Assembly: GCA_016201405.1 (NCBI GenBank)
Contig: JACQCZ010000014.1
Span: 1-64,000, forward strand
Reading direction: 5' to 3'
Origin: Candidatus Acetothermia bacterium
Lineage (GTDB): Bacteria > Bipolaricaulota > Bipolaricaulia > RBG-16-55-9
DNA length: 64,000 bases
In this document: positions 1 to 8,710 of the stretch, piece by piece
Numbering within the stretch: the stretch's first letter is position 1
How the letters are laid out: each line of letters opens with the position of its first letter
Translations under genes and position numbers: made by a program
Notes under the pieces: model-generated
Told to the model about the DNA's origin: nothing
What the model saw: only the letters and a program-made list of their open reading frames with translations
The model's database searches: none

Positions 1-1
1 C

Positions 2-127
2 ACCCCGGTGGAGTTTCGAGACGGTGTACGGATTCCCTTGCTGGAGCATGGGCGTCCATCCTCGCACCAGAGCAGCAAACGGCAGAATGGCAACCACAGT
101 CTCTACTTACGGGTGGTACTAAAATAG
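2..127 (+). CDS. Possible C-terminal fragment of an unidentified protein running in from the window edge
   Basis: Open frame from base 2 to TAG at 125-127 (TPVEFRDGVRIPLLEHGRPSSHQSSKRQNGNHSLYLRVVLK*); no family recognised. Confidence 0.25.
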   Translation, partial: TPVEFRDGVRIPLLEHGRPSSHQSSKRQNGNHSLYLRVVLK

Positions 128-283
128 GGGGCAGGCCATTGGCGCAGTCAATTTGGGGTCAACTTTAGTCATAAAGAAGTTCAAAAGATTGCACTACTTT
201 GTGGGCTAGATTCAGTTTCTTTAACAACGATTCGAACAAAGACAGGTCCAACAAAAGGGAAAATTAACAAGAAACAACCGAAC

Positions 284-772
284 TTGAAATATTTTCTTGG
301 GGTGCTTTTCGTTCTAGTTGCGATGTTAGGAGGCTATATCGCATCAAAAAGCATCATTCGCTCAAGTAGCCCATTGCGTGTGACCCAGAAGCCAGTCGTG
401 ACCCAACCTCCAGTAGCTACAAAGACTTACCAAACTTACTTTGCTAAAGATGCGTCTGAGCATTTCAATGAGATTGCACGCGTTTTAGTGTACATTCATG
501 ACGTAGGAACATACCCAGATGTCAATCAGAAATACATCATTCTGCAGAGATACAAACCCAATTTTTCTATTCAAATTACTCCAGAGAGGGATGCTGCTGA
601 GGAACTGACAAAGTTCATGATCTATAAAAATAAATGTTGGCTCATCGGTCCCTCAAAAATTATTAAAAGTGATAGTGGTGGTAACCCGAAATTTGAATTT
701 TCATCATCAGAAGTGGCTGAGGAATTTGAGCGAAGCGACTATTGTCAACCAGATGGGGAAGTGAACAAGTGA
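284..772 (+). CDS. Hypothetical protein with N-terminal transmembrane segment
   Basis: ORF with TTG start; hydrophobic N-terminus YFLGVLFVLVAMLGGYIA; frame is open back to 128, so the start is uncertain. Confidence 0.5.
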   Translation: MKYFLGVLFVLVAMLGGYIASKSIIRSSSPLRVTQKPVVTQPPVATKTYQTYFAKDASEHFNEIARVLVYIHDVGTYPDVNQKYIILQRYKPNFSIQITPERDAAEELTKFMIYKNKCWLIGPSKIIKSDSGGNPKFEFSSSEVAEEFERSDYCQPDGEVNK

Positions 773-984
773 AAAGTTACACTGTGATCTATGAAAAGAT
801 CAAGGGCAATTATTCTGCCTACATTCCGGATCTCCCAGGATGCGTGGCATGTGCAGATACTCTCAATGAGACGGAAGAACTTATCAAAGAGGCGATTGAG
901 CTTTATTTAGGCGCGTTGAGAGTCCGAGGCCAACCCGTTCCTGAGCCAACCACAACAGCCAAGGCATTGTCTGTACCAATCTGA
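769..984 (+). CDS. HicB-family antitoxin-like protein
   Basis: MKSYTVIYEKIKGNYSAYIPDLPGCVACADTLNETEELIKEAIELYL resembles HicB fold; GTG start overlaps the upstream TGA (GTGA). Confidence 0.75.
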   Translation: MKSYTVIYEKIKGNYSAYIPDLPGCVACADTLNETEELIKEAIELYLGALRVRGQPVPEPTTTAKALSVPI

Positions 985-989
985 AACTT

Positions 990-1622
990 TTAAACTCCAA
1001 CCTTCGGGCAGAGACTAGAAACTACACATGACTCGCACTTGGGCTTCGTCCCGCAGACTGCACGCCCATGATCTTTCATCAGTGACGTGATTGTCTTCCA
1101 GTAGCTCTGTGGGACAATTGCTTTCAGGTCTTTCTCAATCTTGTCAGGATTCGATTCTTTGGTAAGCGCCATGCGATTGCTGAGCCGGATCACATGCGTA
1201 TCGACAGCGATTCCCTCAATGACATTGAAGCCATGAATCAAAATCGCATTGGCTGATTTACGACCCACACCAGGGAGTGAGGTCAGCTCTTTCATTGTGC
1301 CAGGCACTTTTCCATCAAAATCGGCATCAATCATAGCGCATGCCTCTTTGATATATTTGGCTTTGTTTCCGAAATAGGTTACGCCAGCCACCATCTCTGT
1401 AAGCTCGTCTAGTGAAGCATTCGCGTAATCATTGGCAGTCTTGTATTTCGCAAAAAGCGCCGGGGTCAGCCCATTTACGACAGTGTCTCGCGTCTGTGCA
1501 GAGAGGATGGTGGCCACAAGCAGCTCAAGAGTATTGGTGAAGTTGATGTAATGCTTTGTCTTTGGATACTCGGCTTTGAGTCTCTCAAGAATTGCAACCG
1601 CACGCTTGGCATTGTCAGCCAT
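990..1622 (-). CDS. nth: Endonuclease III
   Basis: HhH motif LPGVGRKSANAIL, VDTHVIRLSNR, C-terminal Cys cluster CGTKPKCESCVVSSLC. ATG at 1622 preferred over the track start because that overlaps the thiolase. Confidence 0.9.
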   Translation of the reverse strand: MADNAKRAVAILERLKAEYPKTKHYINFTNTLELLVATILSAQTRDTVVNGLTPALFAKYKTANDYANASLDELTEMVAGVTYFGNKAKYIKEACAMIDADFDGKVPGTMKELTSLPGVGRKSANAILIHGFNVIEGIAVDTHVIRLSNRMALTKESNPDKIEKDLKAIVPQSYWKTITSLMKDHGRAVCGTKPKCESCVVSSLCPKVGV

Positions 1623-1629
1623 AATTGAC

Positions 1630-2790
1630 CTACCTCCCGAGAATGTGAACGCAGCCGACTGATCCCGTCGCATAACGCCCAATCCCAATATTGTGCTGCA
1701 ACGCGATCTCTGGATTCTTGACTTGAACGGCTCCTGCCTCGCCACGCAACTGCTCATAGAGCTCAACGAGCTGGGCCACACCAGTTGCGCCCAGCGGATG
1801 ACCTTTTGCCAGAAGGCCGCCACTCGGGTTTACTGGCATCTTGCCATCCAAGCTCACAATGCCTTCTTCTAATAATTCTGGTCCGTGACCTGGCTTTGCA
1901 AAACCCAAATCTTCATAGCTGACCAGCTCTGTAATGCTGAAGCAGTCATGAATCTCAGCGACGTCAATCTCACTCGATTTGAGGCCGGCCATCTCAAAGG
2001 CTTGTTTAGCCGCAAACTGCGTGGCAGGGAAACTGGTGAGGTCGCCGCCGCGCAGATCGCTGTCTGTGGCCAGCCCAGAGCCAAGAACATAGACAGGCGT
2101 GTCAGTATAGCGGTTGGCGATCTTTGGGTTGGTGATGATTAACACCGCCGCTCCATCAGTCACGGGGCAGCAGTCATAGAGACCGAGCGGGTATGAGACA
2201 TAGGCTGCTTTGACAACATCTTCGACACTGCACTCAAAGCGGAGATGCGCATAGGGATAGAGTGAGCCGTTATGGTGATTCTTTACGCTGACTAGTGCCA
2301 CTTGCTCACGCGTGACGCCATATTTGTGCATATAGGCCGTGCCGTGCAGCCCGAAGAAGGCAGGCATCGTGACGCCGCGCCCCATCCAAAGTCTCTTCAA
2401 ATCTGCGCGCTGAATCAGCCCGCCTGGGTCATCGTGCATCTTCTCGGCTCCGACAACGAGCGCAACGTCATAGACTCCGGCAGCGACGGCCATGCAGGCA
2501 TTTCTGAATGTATCGCTGCCTGTGGCGCAGGCATTTTCGATGCGTGTCACTGGAATATCAAAGAGACCCGTCGCGTGTGAGAGACCGAGACCCGAATTTC
2601 CCATCTCCGGATAGACTGTGCCGTACCAAGCGGCTTGAATATCTTTGGGATCAATGCCCTTGTCAACTCTTGAGAGTGCATTGAGATAGGCCTCTTCAAT
2701 CATGTCTTCGAGGCTCTTCTCGTAGAGCTCGCCAAACTTGATCATGCCGCCTCCGACAATGGTCACTCTCTTATGGAGAGACTGAGTCAT
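1630..2790 (-). CDS. Thiolase family protein (archaeal/SCP2-thiolase-like)
   Basis: Nucleophile region ENACATGSDTFRNA, EIHDCFSITEL, GGLLAKGHPLGATG; adjacent to DUF35 and HMGS-like genes. Confidence 0.88.
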   Translation of the reverse strand: MTQSLHKRVTIVGGGMIKFGELYEKSLEDMIEEAYLNALSRVDKGIDPKDIQAAWYGTVYPEMGNSGLGLSHATGLFDIPVTRIENACATGSDTFRNACMAVAAGVYDVALVVGAEKMHDDPGGLIQRADLKRLWMGRGVTMPAFFGLHGTAYMHKYGVTREQVALVSVKNHHNGSLYPYAHLRFECSVEDVVKAAYVSYPLGLYDCCPVTDGAAVLIITNPKIANRYTDTPVYVLGSGLATDSDLRGGDLTSFPATQFAAKQAFEMAGLKSSEIDVAEIHDCFSITELVSYEDLGFAKPGHGPELLEEGIVSLDGKMPVNPSGGLLAKGHPLGATGVAQLVELYEQLRGEAGAVQVKNPEIALQHNIGIGRYATGSVGCVHILGR

Positions 2791-3185
2791 CAGTGACTCC
2801 TGCGCGGCTTGAATTTATAGGAGTACATTGTCAAGCCATTCTCTTCGTACATGATGCGATATTCCGCTTCGACCTCGAAGCCGACGTGCAGCTCTTCCAG
2901 CTTGCAATCGATGATATGGCCCGCCGCTCGCGCACCCTCCTCGAACTCAATGATGGCGAGGGGAAGAGGTGTCTCAAAGCCTTCGGGTAAGCGGTGCTGC
3001 ACAACAAACGAGACGATTTTGCCAAAGGGCTTCATGACAAAACCCATCATCTCAACGGGCGCAGAGCCGCAGCGCTTACAGGCTCGCTTCTTTTCCGGAA
3101 AGGAGACCCAGCTGCATTTTGGGCAGCGGTAGCCTATAAGCTTGGCATTTGATTCTGAGATTCTCCACTGATGGGGCGTGGTCAT
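2790..3185 (-). CDS. DUF35 / Zn-ribbon OB-fold acyl-CoA-associated protein
   Basis: N-terminal zinc ribbon YRCPKCSW...RACKRCGS followed by OB-like region; overlaps both neighbours. Confidence 0.85.
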   Translation of the reverse strand: MTTPHQWRISESNAKLIGYRCPKCSWVSFPEKKRACKRCGSAPVEMMGFVMKPFGKIVSFVVQHRLPEGFETPLPLAIIEFEEGARAAGHIIDCKLEELHVGFEVEAEYRIMYEENGLTMYSYKFKPRRSH

Positions 3186-4174
3186 GGCTCTCCTCGCAGC
3201 AATTTGCTGATTCGCAAATAGTGTGGATATTTGATCAGTTCCCCCGAAGCAAGGATATCTTTAATTGAAGGCGAGAATTTCGGTCTTTCAATAACTTTGA
3301 TCGCAACGGCATCGCACCCGCCAGGGCCATAGGAGACGGCCAGAATCTGCTCTCCCGCTTTGGCCGATTCAAAGGCGAGCGCCAAATGGATTACGAAAGT
3401 CGCGCAGCCTGCGTAGCCAATTTGAGCGGTGCCAGAGCGTAGCTTTTCAGGTGCAATCTTTAGGTTTTTCAGAAGACGGCTTGCCCAGCGCTCATCGGGA
3501 GCCTGCAAGACGGCGTGATTCCATTCGCTTATCTTCACTGAATCTTGCAAACGCATCACGGCGGCTTGGGCCGCTTCGAGAAAGCCATGCTGCATCACAA
3601 AGCGCTCATCGATCAGTCCATGAAATGCCCCTTCACGGCGGGATAAGCCGACAAAGCCGCTCGTTGCTGCTGCTGTCCCTTCGATCTTGGCAAAACCCCG
3701 TTGAGCTAAGATCAGCGCTCCCGCTCCTGCCGCATAATTGGGCTCAAAGCTGGAGCCAGGCTGAGCGATCAACTTGTCGCTGGCAATGACGAGCGCATGA
3801 GATATTCGCTTAGAGTGCACCCCATCCAGACCTGCTTGCAATGCAGATGTAACCGCACGCGTGGAGAGGCCGAAGTCTGCAACATTTGCAGACACAAGTG
3901 CTCCCAGCACTTGTGTCGATTGCGCAGCCAGAGAATATTCGGCGTATCCGCTCGAAACGCTGGCGAAGCTGATAGAATCCAATTTATTGCCGGCAACACC
4001 GGCGTGCGTAAGAGCGTGATGAGCAGCCTGGATGCCCATCGTGAGAGCATCTTCATCGAACTCAGCAACGGCTTTGCGCCCTCTGCCTCCGGGTCTCGCC
4101 CAAGCGCTGTTGATCTCGGATGCTTCAATTCGATAGCGGGGCACGTATACCCCAATGCCAGCAATGTGGGACAT
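3182..4174 (-). CDS. HMG-CoA synthase-like (thiolase-superfamily) protein, probably catalytically divergent
   Basis: MSHIAGIGVYVPRYRIEASEINSAW start typical of archaeal-type HMGS; catalytic Cys region reads VADFGLSTRAVTSALQ (no Cys). Confidence 0.75.
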   Translation of the reverse strand: MSHIAGIGVYVPRYRIEASEINSAWARPGGRGRKAVAEFDEDALTMGIQAAHHALTHAGVAGNKLDSISFASVSSGYAEYSLAAQSTQVLGALVSANVADFGLSTRAVTSALQAGLDGVHSKRISHALVIASDKLIAQPGSSFEPNYAAGAGALILAQRGFAKIEGTAAATSGFVGLSRREGAFHGLIDERFVMQHGFLEAAQAAVMRLQDSVKISEWNHAVLQAPDERWASRLLKNLKIAPEKLRSGTAQIGYAGCATFVIHLALAFESAKAGEQILAVSYGPGGCDAVAIKVIERPKFSPSIKDILASGELIKYPHYLRISKLLRGEP

Positions 4175-4266
4175 AGTGATGATCATCCTACTGCGCGATG
4201 CGCACGATCAGCAAGATATTGGCTAGAGATTGCTTCTGGAAAGATCTGTATGTAAGAAGAGAAGGT

Positions 4267-4569
4267 TTAGGCTTGATGTTCGAGTGCTCTTTCAGCCATC
4301 TCCCAGGCGAGGGAGAAGTTGCCGCCATCGTTGAGACGCACAATCTCAACTGCGAAATGATCTGCATCTTCTGGAGTGAGCTGCAGATTGGCCATTAATA
4401 GAAACTCAGCGATCTCCTCCACTTCAGGAAAGCCATCGCCATTTGGCAGACCCGCAAAGTGCATCATCGCTCCACCCACGCAATAGGCACCGGGACGAAT
4501 CTTGCCCTCTGAAAAGCTCTTCGGCTTAGGGTACCGCTTCCGTATGCGTTGTATGGAGACTTCTTTCAT
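4267..4569 (-). CDS. Hypothetical protein
   Basis: 100-aa ORF in line with the downstream minus-strand operon; no family recognised. Confidence 0.5.
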   Translation of the reverse strand: MKEVSIQRIRKRYPKPKSFSEGKIRPGAYCVGGAMMHFAGLPNGDGFPEVEEIAEFLLMANLQLTPEDADHFAVEIVRLNDGGNFSLAWEMAERALEHQA

Positions 4570-4665
4570 TGCGACTCCACCCCGTTCATTTGCTTCTTGA
4601 ATTCATATCATCTTTTTACGCAAAGTTCAATGGATTCTGACGCCATCTGCAAAAACCATTCTCTC

Positions 4666-4695
4666 TTGACAACCCCCAATCAGTTGTGATATAGT
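4666..4695 (+). promoter_or_regulatory. Putative sigma70-type promoter upstream of arsR-trxA
   Basis: TTGACA (4666-4671), 18-bp spacer, extended -10 TGaTATAGT (TATAGT 4690-4695). Confidence 0.65.
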
Positions 4696-4704
4696 CGATT
4701 TACT

Positions 4705-4732
4705 ATTTCCATGCTTTTGGAAATGTGGAAAT
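4705..4732 (+). promoter_or_regulatory. Putative ArsR operator
   Basis: ATTTCCA (4705-4711) tgcttt TGGAAAT (4718-4724), then a second TGGAAAT (4726-4732), between promoter and coding start. Confidence 0.5.
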
Positions 4733-4739
4733 GAAGACG

Positions 4740-5045
4740 ATGAGCGACTTCAAAGGTGAAGCAGTAAAATTCTTTAAGGCGCTGGGAGACCCGACACGTT
4801 ATGAGATCATCTGCATGCTTCTCCATCAAAAGGAGATGAGTTGCGGAGAGTGTCGTGAGCATTTTCGGCTTAGCAATCCGGCCATGTCCCATCACTACCG
4901 GGTGCTCGAAAACGCGGGGCTCATCATGTCACGAAAAAGAGGCTCACACGTCTTCTATCACCTCAATAAAGAGAGCCTGGAGCGTTTTGTGCCTGGATTC
5001 ACAGATGTGCACAAAGAATGTCTTGAAGAGATTGAATCGAATTAA
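4740..5045 (+). CDS. ArsR-family winged-helix transcriptional regulator
   Basis: FKALGDPTRYEIICMLLHQKEMSCGEC...SNPAMSHHYRVLENAGLI; track start 4725 overlaps the inverted repeat, ATG at 4740 seems more likely. Confidence 0.88.
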   Translation: MSDFKGEAVKFFKALGDPTRYEIICMLLHQKEMSCGECREHFRLSNPAMSHHYRVLENAGLIMSRKRGSHVFYHLNKESLERFVPGFTDVHKECLEEIESN

Positions 5046-5058
5046 GGAGTGATTGTAG

Positions 5059-5400
5059 ATGGCAAAACCAGCTCAAGTCGGTCAGGAGAATTTTCAGAAG
5101 GAAGTCTTGGAGTCCAAGCAGCCCGTTCTGGTGGACTTCTATGCAGATTGGTGCGGCCCATGCCGCGCGGTTGCCCCGGTTGTTGAGGAGATCGCCACTG
5201 AATTGCTGGGCAAATTGAAGGTCGTAAAAGTAGATGTCGACGCCAATGAGAAGCTTAGCTTTGATTATGGTGTGCAAAGCATCCCGACGCTCATCCTCTT
5301 TGAGAATGGTGCCGAGGCAGAGCGCGTCATTGGATTCTTACCCAAGGTGCAGCTGTTAAGCAAGATAAACCCGCATCTGACAGCAGGTGCCAAGGCGTAA
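5059..5400 (+). CDS. trxA: Thioredoxin
   Basis: VDFYADWCGPCRAVAPVVEEIA, VQSIPTLILFENG. Confidence 0.95.
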   Translation: MAKPAQVGQENFQKEVLESKQPVLVDFYADWCGPCRAVAPVVEEIATELLGKLKVVKVDVDANEKLSFDYGVQSIPTLILFENGAEAERVIGFLPKVQLLSKINPHLTAGAKA

Positions 5401-5458
5401 GTTCCAGCTGATAGACTTGTCAGCAGAGCGCACGGATCTGTGCGCCCCTTTATTTGTG

Positions 5459-5566
5459 ACTCCTGGATTCCGGCTCGCGCTTCGCTTGGACGGAATGACA
5501 ATCTTCATTGACCACTAGTTGCATCTCAAATGCCTGTCATGCCCTCGAAAGCGGGCATCCAGGAGT
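5459..5566. repeat. Pair of oppositely oriented REP/dRS3-like palindromic elements
   Basis: actcctggat (5459-5468)...gaatgaca (to 5500) facing tgtcat (5535-5540)...atccaggagt (5557-5566). Confidence 0.65.
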
Positions 5567-5611
5567 TTTGCATTTGTAGGAACCCATCGCGCTTTTTACT
5601 ACAATAAATTC

Positions 5612-6379
5612 ATGCCCTGGAATCCGGAACAATATCACAAATTTCAGAGCGAGCGCTCCGCCCCATTCTTTGATCTATTAAATTTAGTGCAGATTAAACG
5701 TGGTCTGAATGTGATTGACCTTGGCTGTGGAACCGGCGAGTTGACGAAGATTCTGGCACAAAGACTCCCTGAGAGTGAAGTTCTCGGAATAGACAATTCA
5801 GGAAGCATGTTGGCCAAGGCAAAGCCTCTTGCTCATGAAAATCTCCGCTTCGAGCAAGCCTCCATTGAAGAGATTAAAGGACAATGGGATGTCGTCTTCT
5901 CCAATGCTGCTATTCAGTGGGTAGAAAACCATAACAGCCTGATTCCAAAATTGTTCTCACTCGTGAAGCCTGGCGGCCAGCTTGTCGTGCAGCTTCCGTC
6001 CAATCATATGCATCCATCGCACACCTTTATTTTGGAGATTGCTCGAACATCACCTTTCAAGGAGGCTCTGAAAAACTGGGTGCGCATCTCTCCGGTCTTG
6101 ATGACAGAGCAGTATGCAACTCACTTTTATGAGTTGGGTGCTGAGGAGATAAACGTCTTTGAAAAGATCTATCCTCATGTGCTCGAAAACTCGGATGCCA
6201 TTGCTGAGTGGACCTCAGGAACGGCTCTGGTGCCTTATTTTGAGCGTCTTACGCAGAGCCTTAAAGATTCATTTATGAGTAAATATCGAGCCAAGCTAGG
6301 AACATGCTTTCCTGAGAGCCCAGTCTTCTATCCCTTCCGTAGGATTCTTTTTGCTGCTACAAGACCAAAATCTCTATAA
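5612..6379 (+). CDS. tam: SAM-dependent methyltransferase, trans-aconitate 2-methyltransferase-like
   Basis: MPWNPEQYHKFQSERSAPFFDLL and VIDLGCGTGELTKILA; the upstream part of the track ORF lies in a repeat. Confidence 0.85.
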   Translation: MPWNPEQYHKFQSERSAPFFDLLNLVQIKRGLNVIDLGCGTGELTKILAQRLPESEVLGIDNSGSMLAKAKPLAHENLRFEQASIEEIKGQWDVVFSNAAIQWVENHNSLIPKLFSLVKPGGQLVVQLPSNHMHPSHTFILEIARTSPFKEALKNWVRISPVLMTEQYATHFYELGAEEINVFEKIYPHVLENSDAIAEWTSGTALVPYFERLTQSLKDSFMSKYRAKLGTCFPESPVFYPFRRILFAATRPKSL

Positions 6380-6402
6380 TCTAGACCAAGGGGGCATTAG
6401 GA

Positions 6403-6582
6403 ATGGAAAACACAACTCGCCTCACACTCGGAGGCTCAAGTTACGGCTTAGTCGGCATCGGAGTCGGACTGGCTGTCTCATCATGGGGTACGCCATTTTT
6501 TGAGTCTGCTATCTCAGGTCTCTGCTGGCCAGCGACATTGGCCTATTGGCTCGTGCGCCTGCTTCACCATGCGGCGAGCTAA
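6403..6582 (+). CDS. Small hydrophobic protein (59 aa)
   Basis: ATG 6403 to TAA 6580-6582; MENTTRLTLGGSSYGLVGIGVGLAVSSWGTPFFESAISGLCWPATLAYWLVRLLHHAAS; below the track length cut-off. Confidence 0.45.
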   Translation: MENTTRLTLGGSSYGLVGIGVGLAVSSWGTPFFESAISGLCWPATLAYWLVRLLHHAAS

Positions 6583-6588
6583 TCTATT

Positions 6589-7074
6589 ATGCCCTCTACT
6601 GGCGAAAAATCTCTTCAAGAGCGCTATGCTCCGAGAAGCACCTGCTTTGGCTGCGGCCCGGCCAACCCAAAGGGCCTGCACATTCGCAGTTTTGTACAGG
6701 GCGATGAGGTGGTCGCTGAATGGCAGCCACAGCCGCAATACGAGGCATTTCCGGGTGCGCTCAACGGGGGTATTATTGGGGCGTTGCTCGATTGTCATTC
6801 CAACTGGGCAGCGACATGGGCATTGATGCAAGAGAGAGGCACAGCTGAGCCTCCTCCGACTGTGACTGCCGATTATCAGATCCAGATGGTGCGTCCCACT
6901 CCCACAAATGGCTCATTGAGATTGGTCGCAAAGCCCGTTGAAATTATAAAAAATCGGGTCTTAGTCGAAGCTCAACTCCTTGCAGATGGGAATGTTTGTG
7001 CAACCTTTCGCGGCACATTTGTGGCTGTCAGGCCAGATCATCCTGCCTATCACCGCTGGGATCCCACCTCGTAG
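6589..7074 (+). CDS. PaaI-family thioesterase (hotdog fold)
   Basis: CFGCGPANPKGLHIRSF...FPGALNGGIIGALLDCHSNWA. Confidence 0.85.
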   Translation: MPSTGEKSLQERYAPRSTCFGCGPANPKGLHIRSFVQGDEVVAEWQPQPQYEAFPGALNGGIIGALLDCHSNWAATWALMQERGTAEPPPTVTADYQIQMVRPTPTNGSLRLVAKPVEIIKNRVLVEAQLLADGNVCATFRGTFVAVRPDHPAYHRWDPTS

Positions 7075-7170
7075 TCCATAGACAAGGATTCCATTCAATG
7101 AAGACAGGTGTCCTATGTCTAGGGGACTCTCTTTTATATAAAGAAGTGTGAAGAAAGAGGAGGCAATGAA

Positions 7171-7758
7171 ATGAAGCGCATTCTAATGGGGATTTTGTTT
7201 TTGCTATTTTGCACTCTGCTTGTCGAAGTCCCAGCACTGGCGGACGGGACTCAGCCGCAACTGACAGCCCAACAGACAATTACCGCAGTCTCGCTCCGTG
7301 GGATTGGTATTGATGTCTCTTTCCCGCTCCCATCTCTGCCGGCCCCAGCCACAACAGCCACAATCTTTGTCGACACATTCTTTCAAGGCTCAATCAGCTC
7401 GGCTCTCGTCTCGCGGACTGATGTGCGCTTCTTCTTTCATTTTCTCAGCGGCTTCCGTCTGAACCTCACTTCTATTCGAGAATCTATCATGGTTGTCTTT
7501 AGCCCAGGACCAGTTGTATTCAGCATTGGAGGGGGCTTGGGTGTCTTCCCTATCCAAGGGACCCCTGTGGGCACCTCCGATGGACTTCTGCTCTCGTTCC
7601 ACGCACGTGCCAATCTTGAGATCCAGGTTGCCTCACTTGGTCTCTTCCTCGATGCAACGTACGAGACGATGCCACAGCCATTTGCTGATATAAGCGCCGC
7701 AGGCACTCTGATTGCATCGGCTCTGGAATTCAGCGTCGGCGCGGTATTCCACTTTTAA
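7171..7758 (+). CDS. Secreted hypothetical protein
   Basis: Signal peptide MKRILMGILFLLFCTLLVEVPALADG; no recognised domain. Confidence 0.6.
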   Translation: MKRILMGILFLLFCTLLVEVPALADGTQPQLTAQQTITAVSLRGIGIDVSFPLPSLPAPATTATIFVDTFFQGSISSALVSRTDVRFFFHFLSGFRLNLTSIRESIMVVFSPGPVVFSIGGGLGVFPIQGTPVGTSDGLLLSFHARANLEIQVASLGLFLDATYETMPQPFADISAAGTLIASALEFSVGAVFHF

Positions 7759-7843
7759 ATCCACACCAAACAAGGTCTAGTCAATAACTGGTCTGGACGC
7801 GCAATTTGCGTCTGCCGCTCCCATCCGCGAGAATAAGCTGATC

Positions 7844-8710
7844 ATGATTTTAAGCATGACTGGATATGGTGAGGGTTCAGCTCAAGACAATGGCTGGGAA
7901 GTCGCAGTCAAAATCAAGACTCTCAATCACAAATACCTCGACATTTATCTAAAAGGGCTCGAAGAATTTGAGCTTCTTGAGCTCAATGCCCGTGAGATTC
8001 TGAAAGATAGTTTTTCTCGCGGTCGGGTTGAGATATCTTTTGAATTGAAGCCAGAGGCTGAGATTGCCTTTGCTTTAGATTCCGACATTGCAGCAAAGTA
8101 TTATCACGCGCTCAAGGCCCTTGCGAAAAAACTGAAGCTTGAGCACCCGATCACACTCGATCACCTCGCACGGCTTCCAGGAGCATTGAAGCCGCTGCCG
8201 ACAGAATCGGGCGAGCTTGAGCCAGTCTTAGAGAAAGCTTTGCGAGCCGCTATCAAAGCAACAATGGAGATGCGGAAGCGCGAGGGCAATGCCCTTGCCG
8301 ATGAGCTGGTGGGACTGATTCGCACTGTGGCCAAAGAATCCAAGGAAGTCGAATCGCACGCTCCAGAGTTGAAAGAGGCGTACCGGGTGAAGCTTTATGA
8401 GCGAATCTCAGAGCTTCTGGAGAATAACAAGACAGACCCAGGGAGGTTGGAGCAAGAGGTTGTGCTCTGGGCCGAGCGCACAGATATCACGGAAGAGACT
8501 GCGCGACTCAAGATTCATTTGTCAGCATTCGAAGAGGCAATCCGCTCGGGTGAGCCTGCGGGGAGAACCTTGGATTTTCTGGCCCAGGAGATGCATCGCG
8601 AGGTCAATACAATGGCCGCCAAAGCGCGGGATGCCTTGATCTCTCAGCGCATCATCGAGATGAAATCTCACATCGATCAGCTGCGGGAACAGGTGAGAAA
8701 TGTCGAATGA
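7844..8710 (+). CDS. yicC: YicC-family protein
   Basis: MTGYGEGSAQDNGWEVAVKIKTLNHKYLDIYLK; C-terminal FLAQEMHREVNTMAAKARDALISQRIIEMKSHIDQLREQVRNVE. Confidence 0.95.
   Translation: MILSMTGYGEGSAQDNGWEVAVKIKTLNHKYLDIYLKGLEEFELLELNAREILKDSFSRGRVEISFELKPEAEIAFALDSDIAAKYYHALKALAKKLKLEHPITLDHLARLPGALKPLPTESGELEPVLEKALRAAIKATMEMRKREGNALADELVGLIRTVAKESKEVESHAPELKEAYRVKLYERISELLENNKTDPGRLEQEVVLWAERTDITEETARLKIHLSAFEEAIRSGEPAGRTLDFLAQEMHREVNTMAAKARDALISQRIIEMKSHIDQLREQVRNVE

Noticed and set aside
1623-1823. N-terminal extension of the nth ORF in the track
   Set aside because: Overlaps the thiolase coding sequence; Nth homology begins at MADNAKRAVAIL (start 1622).
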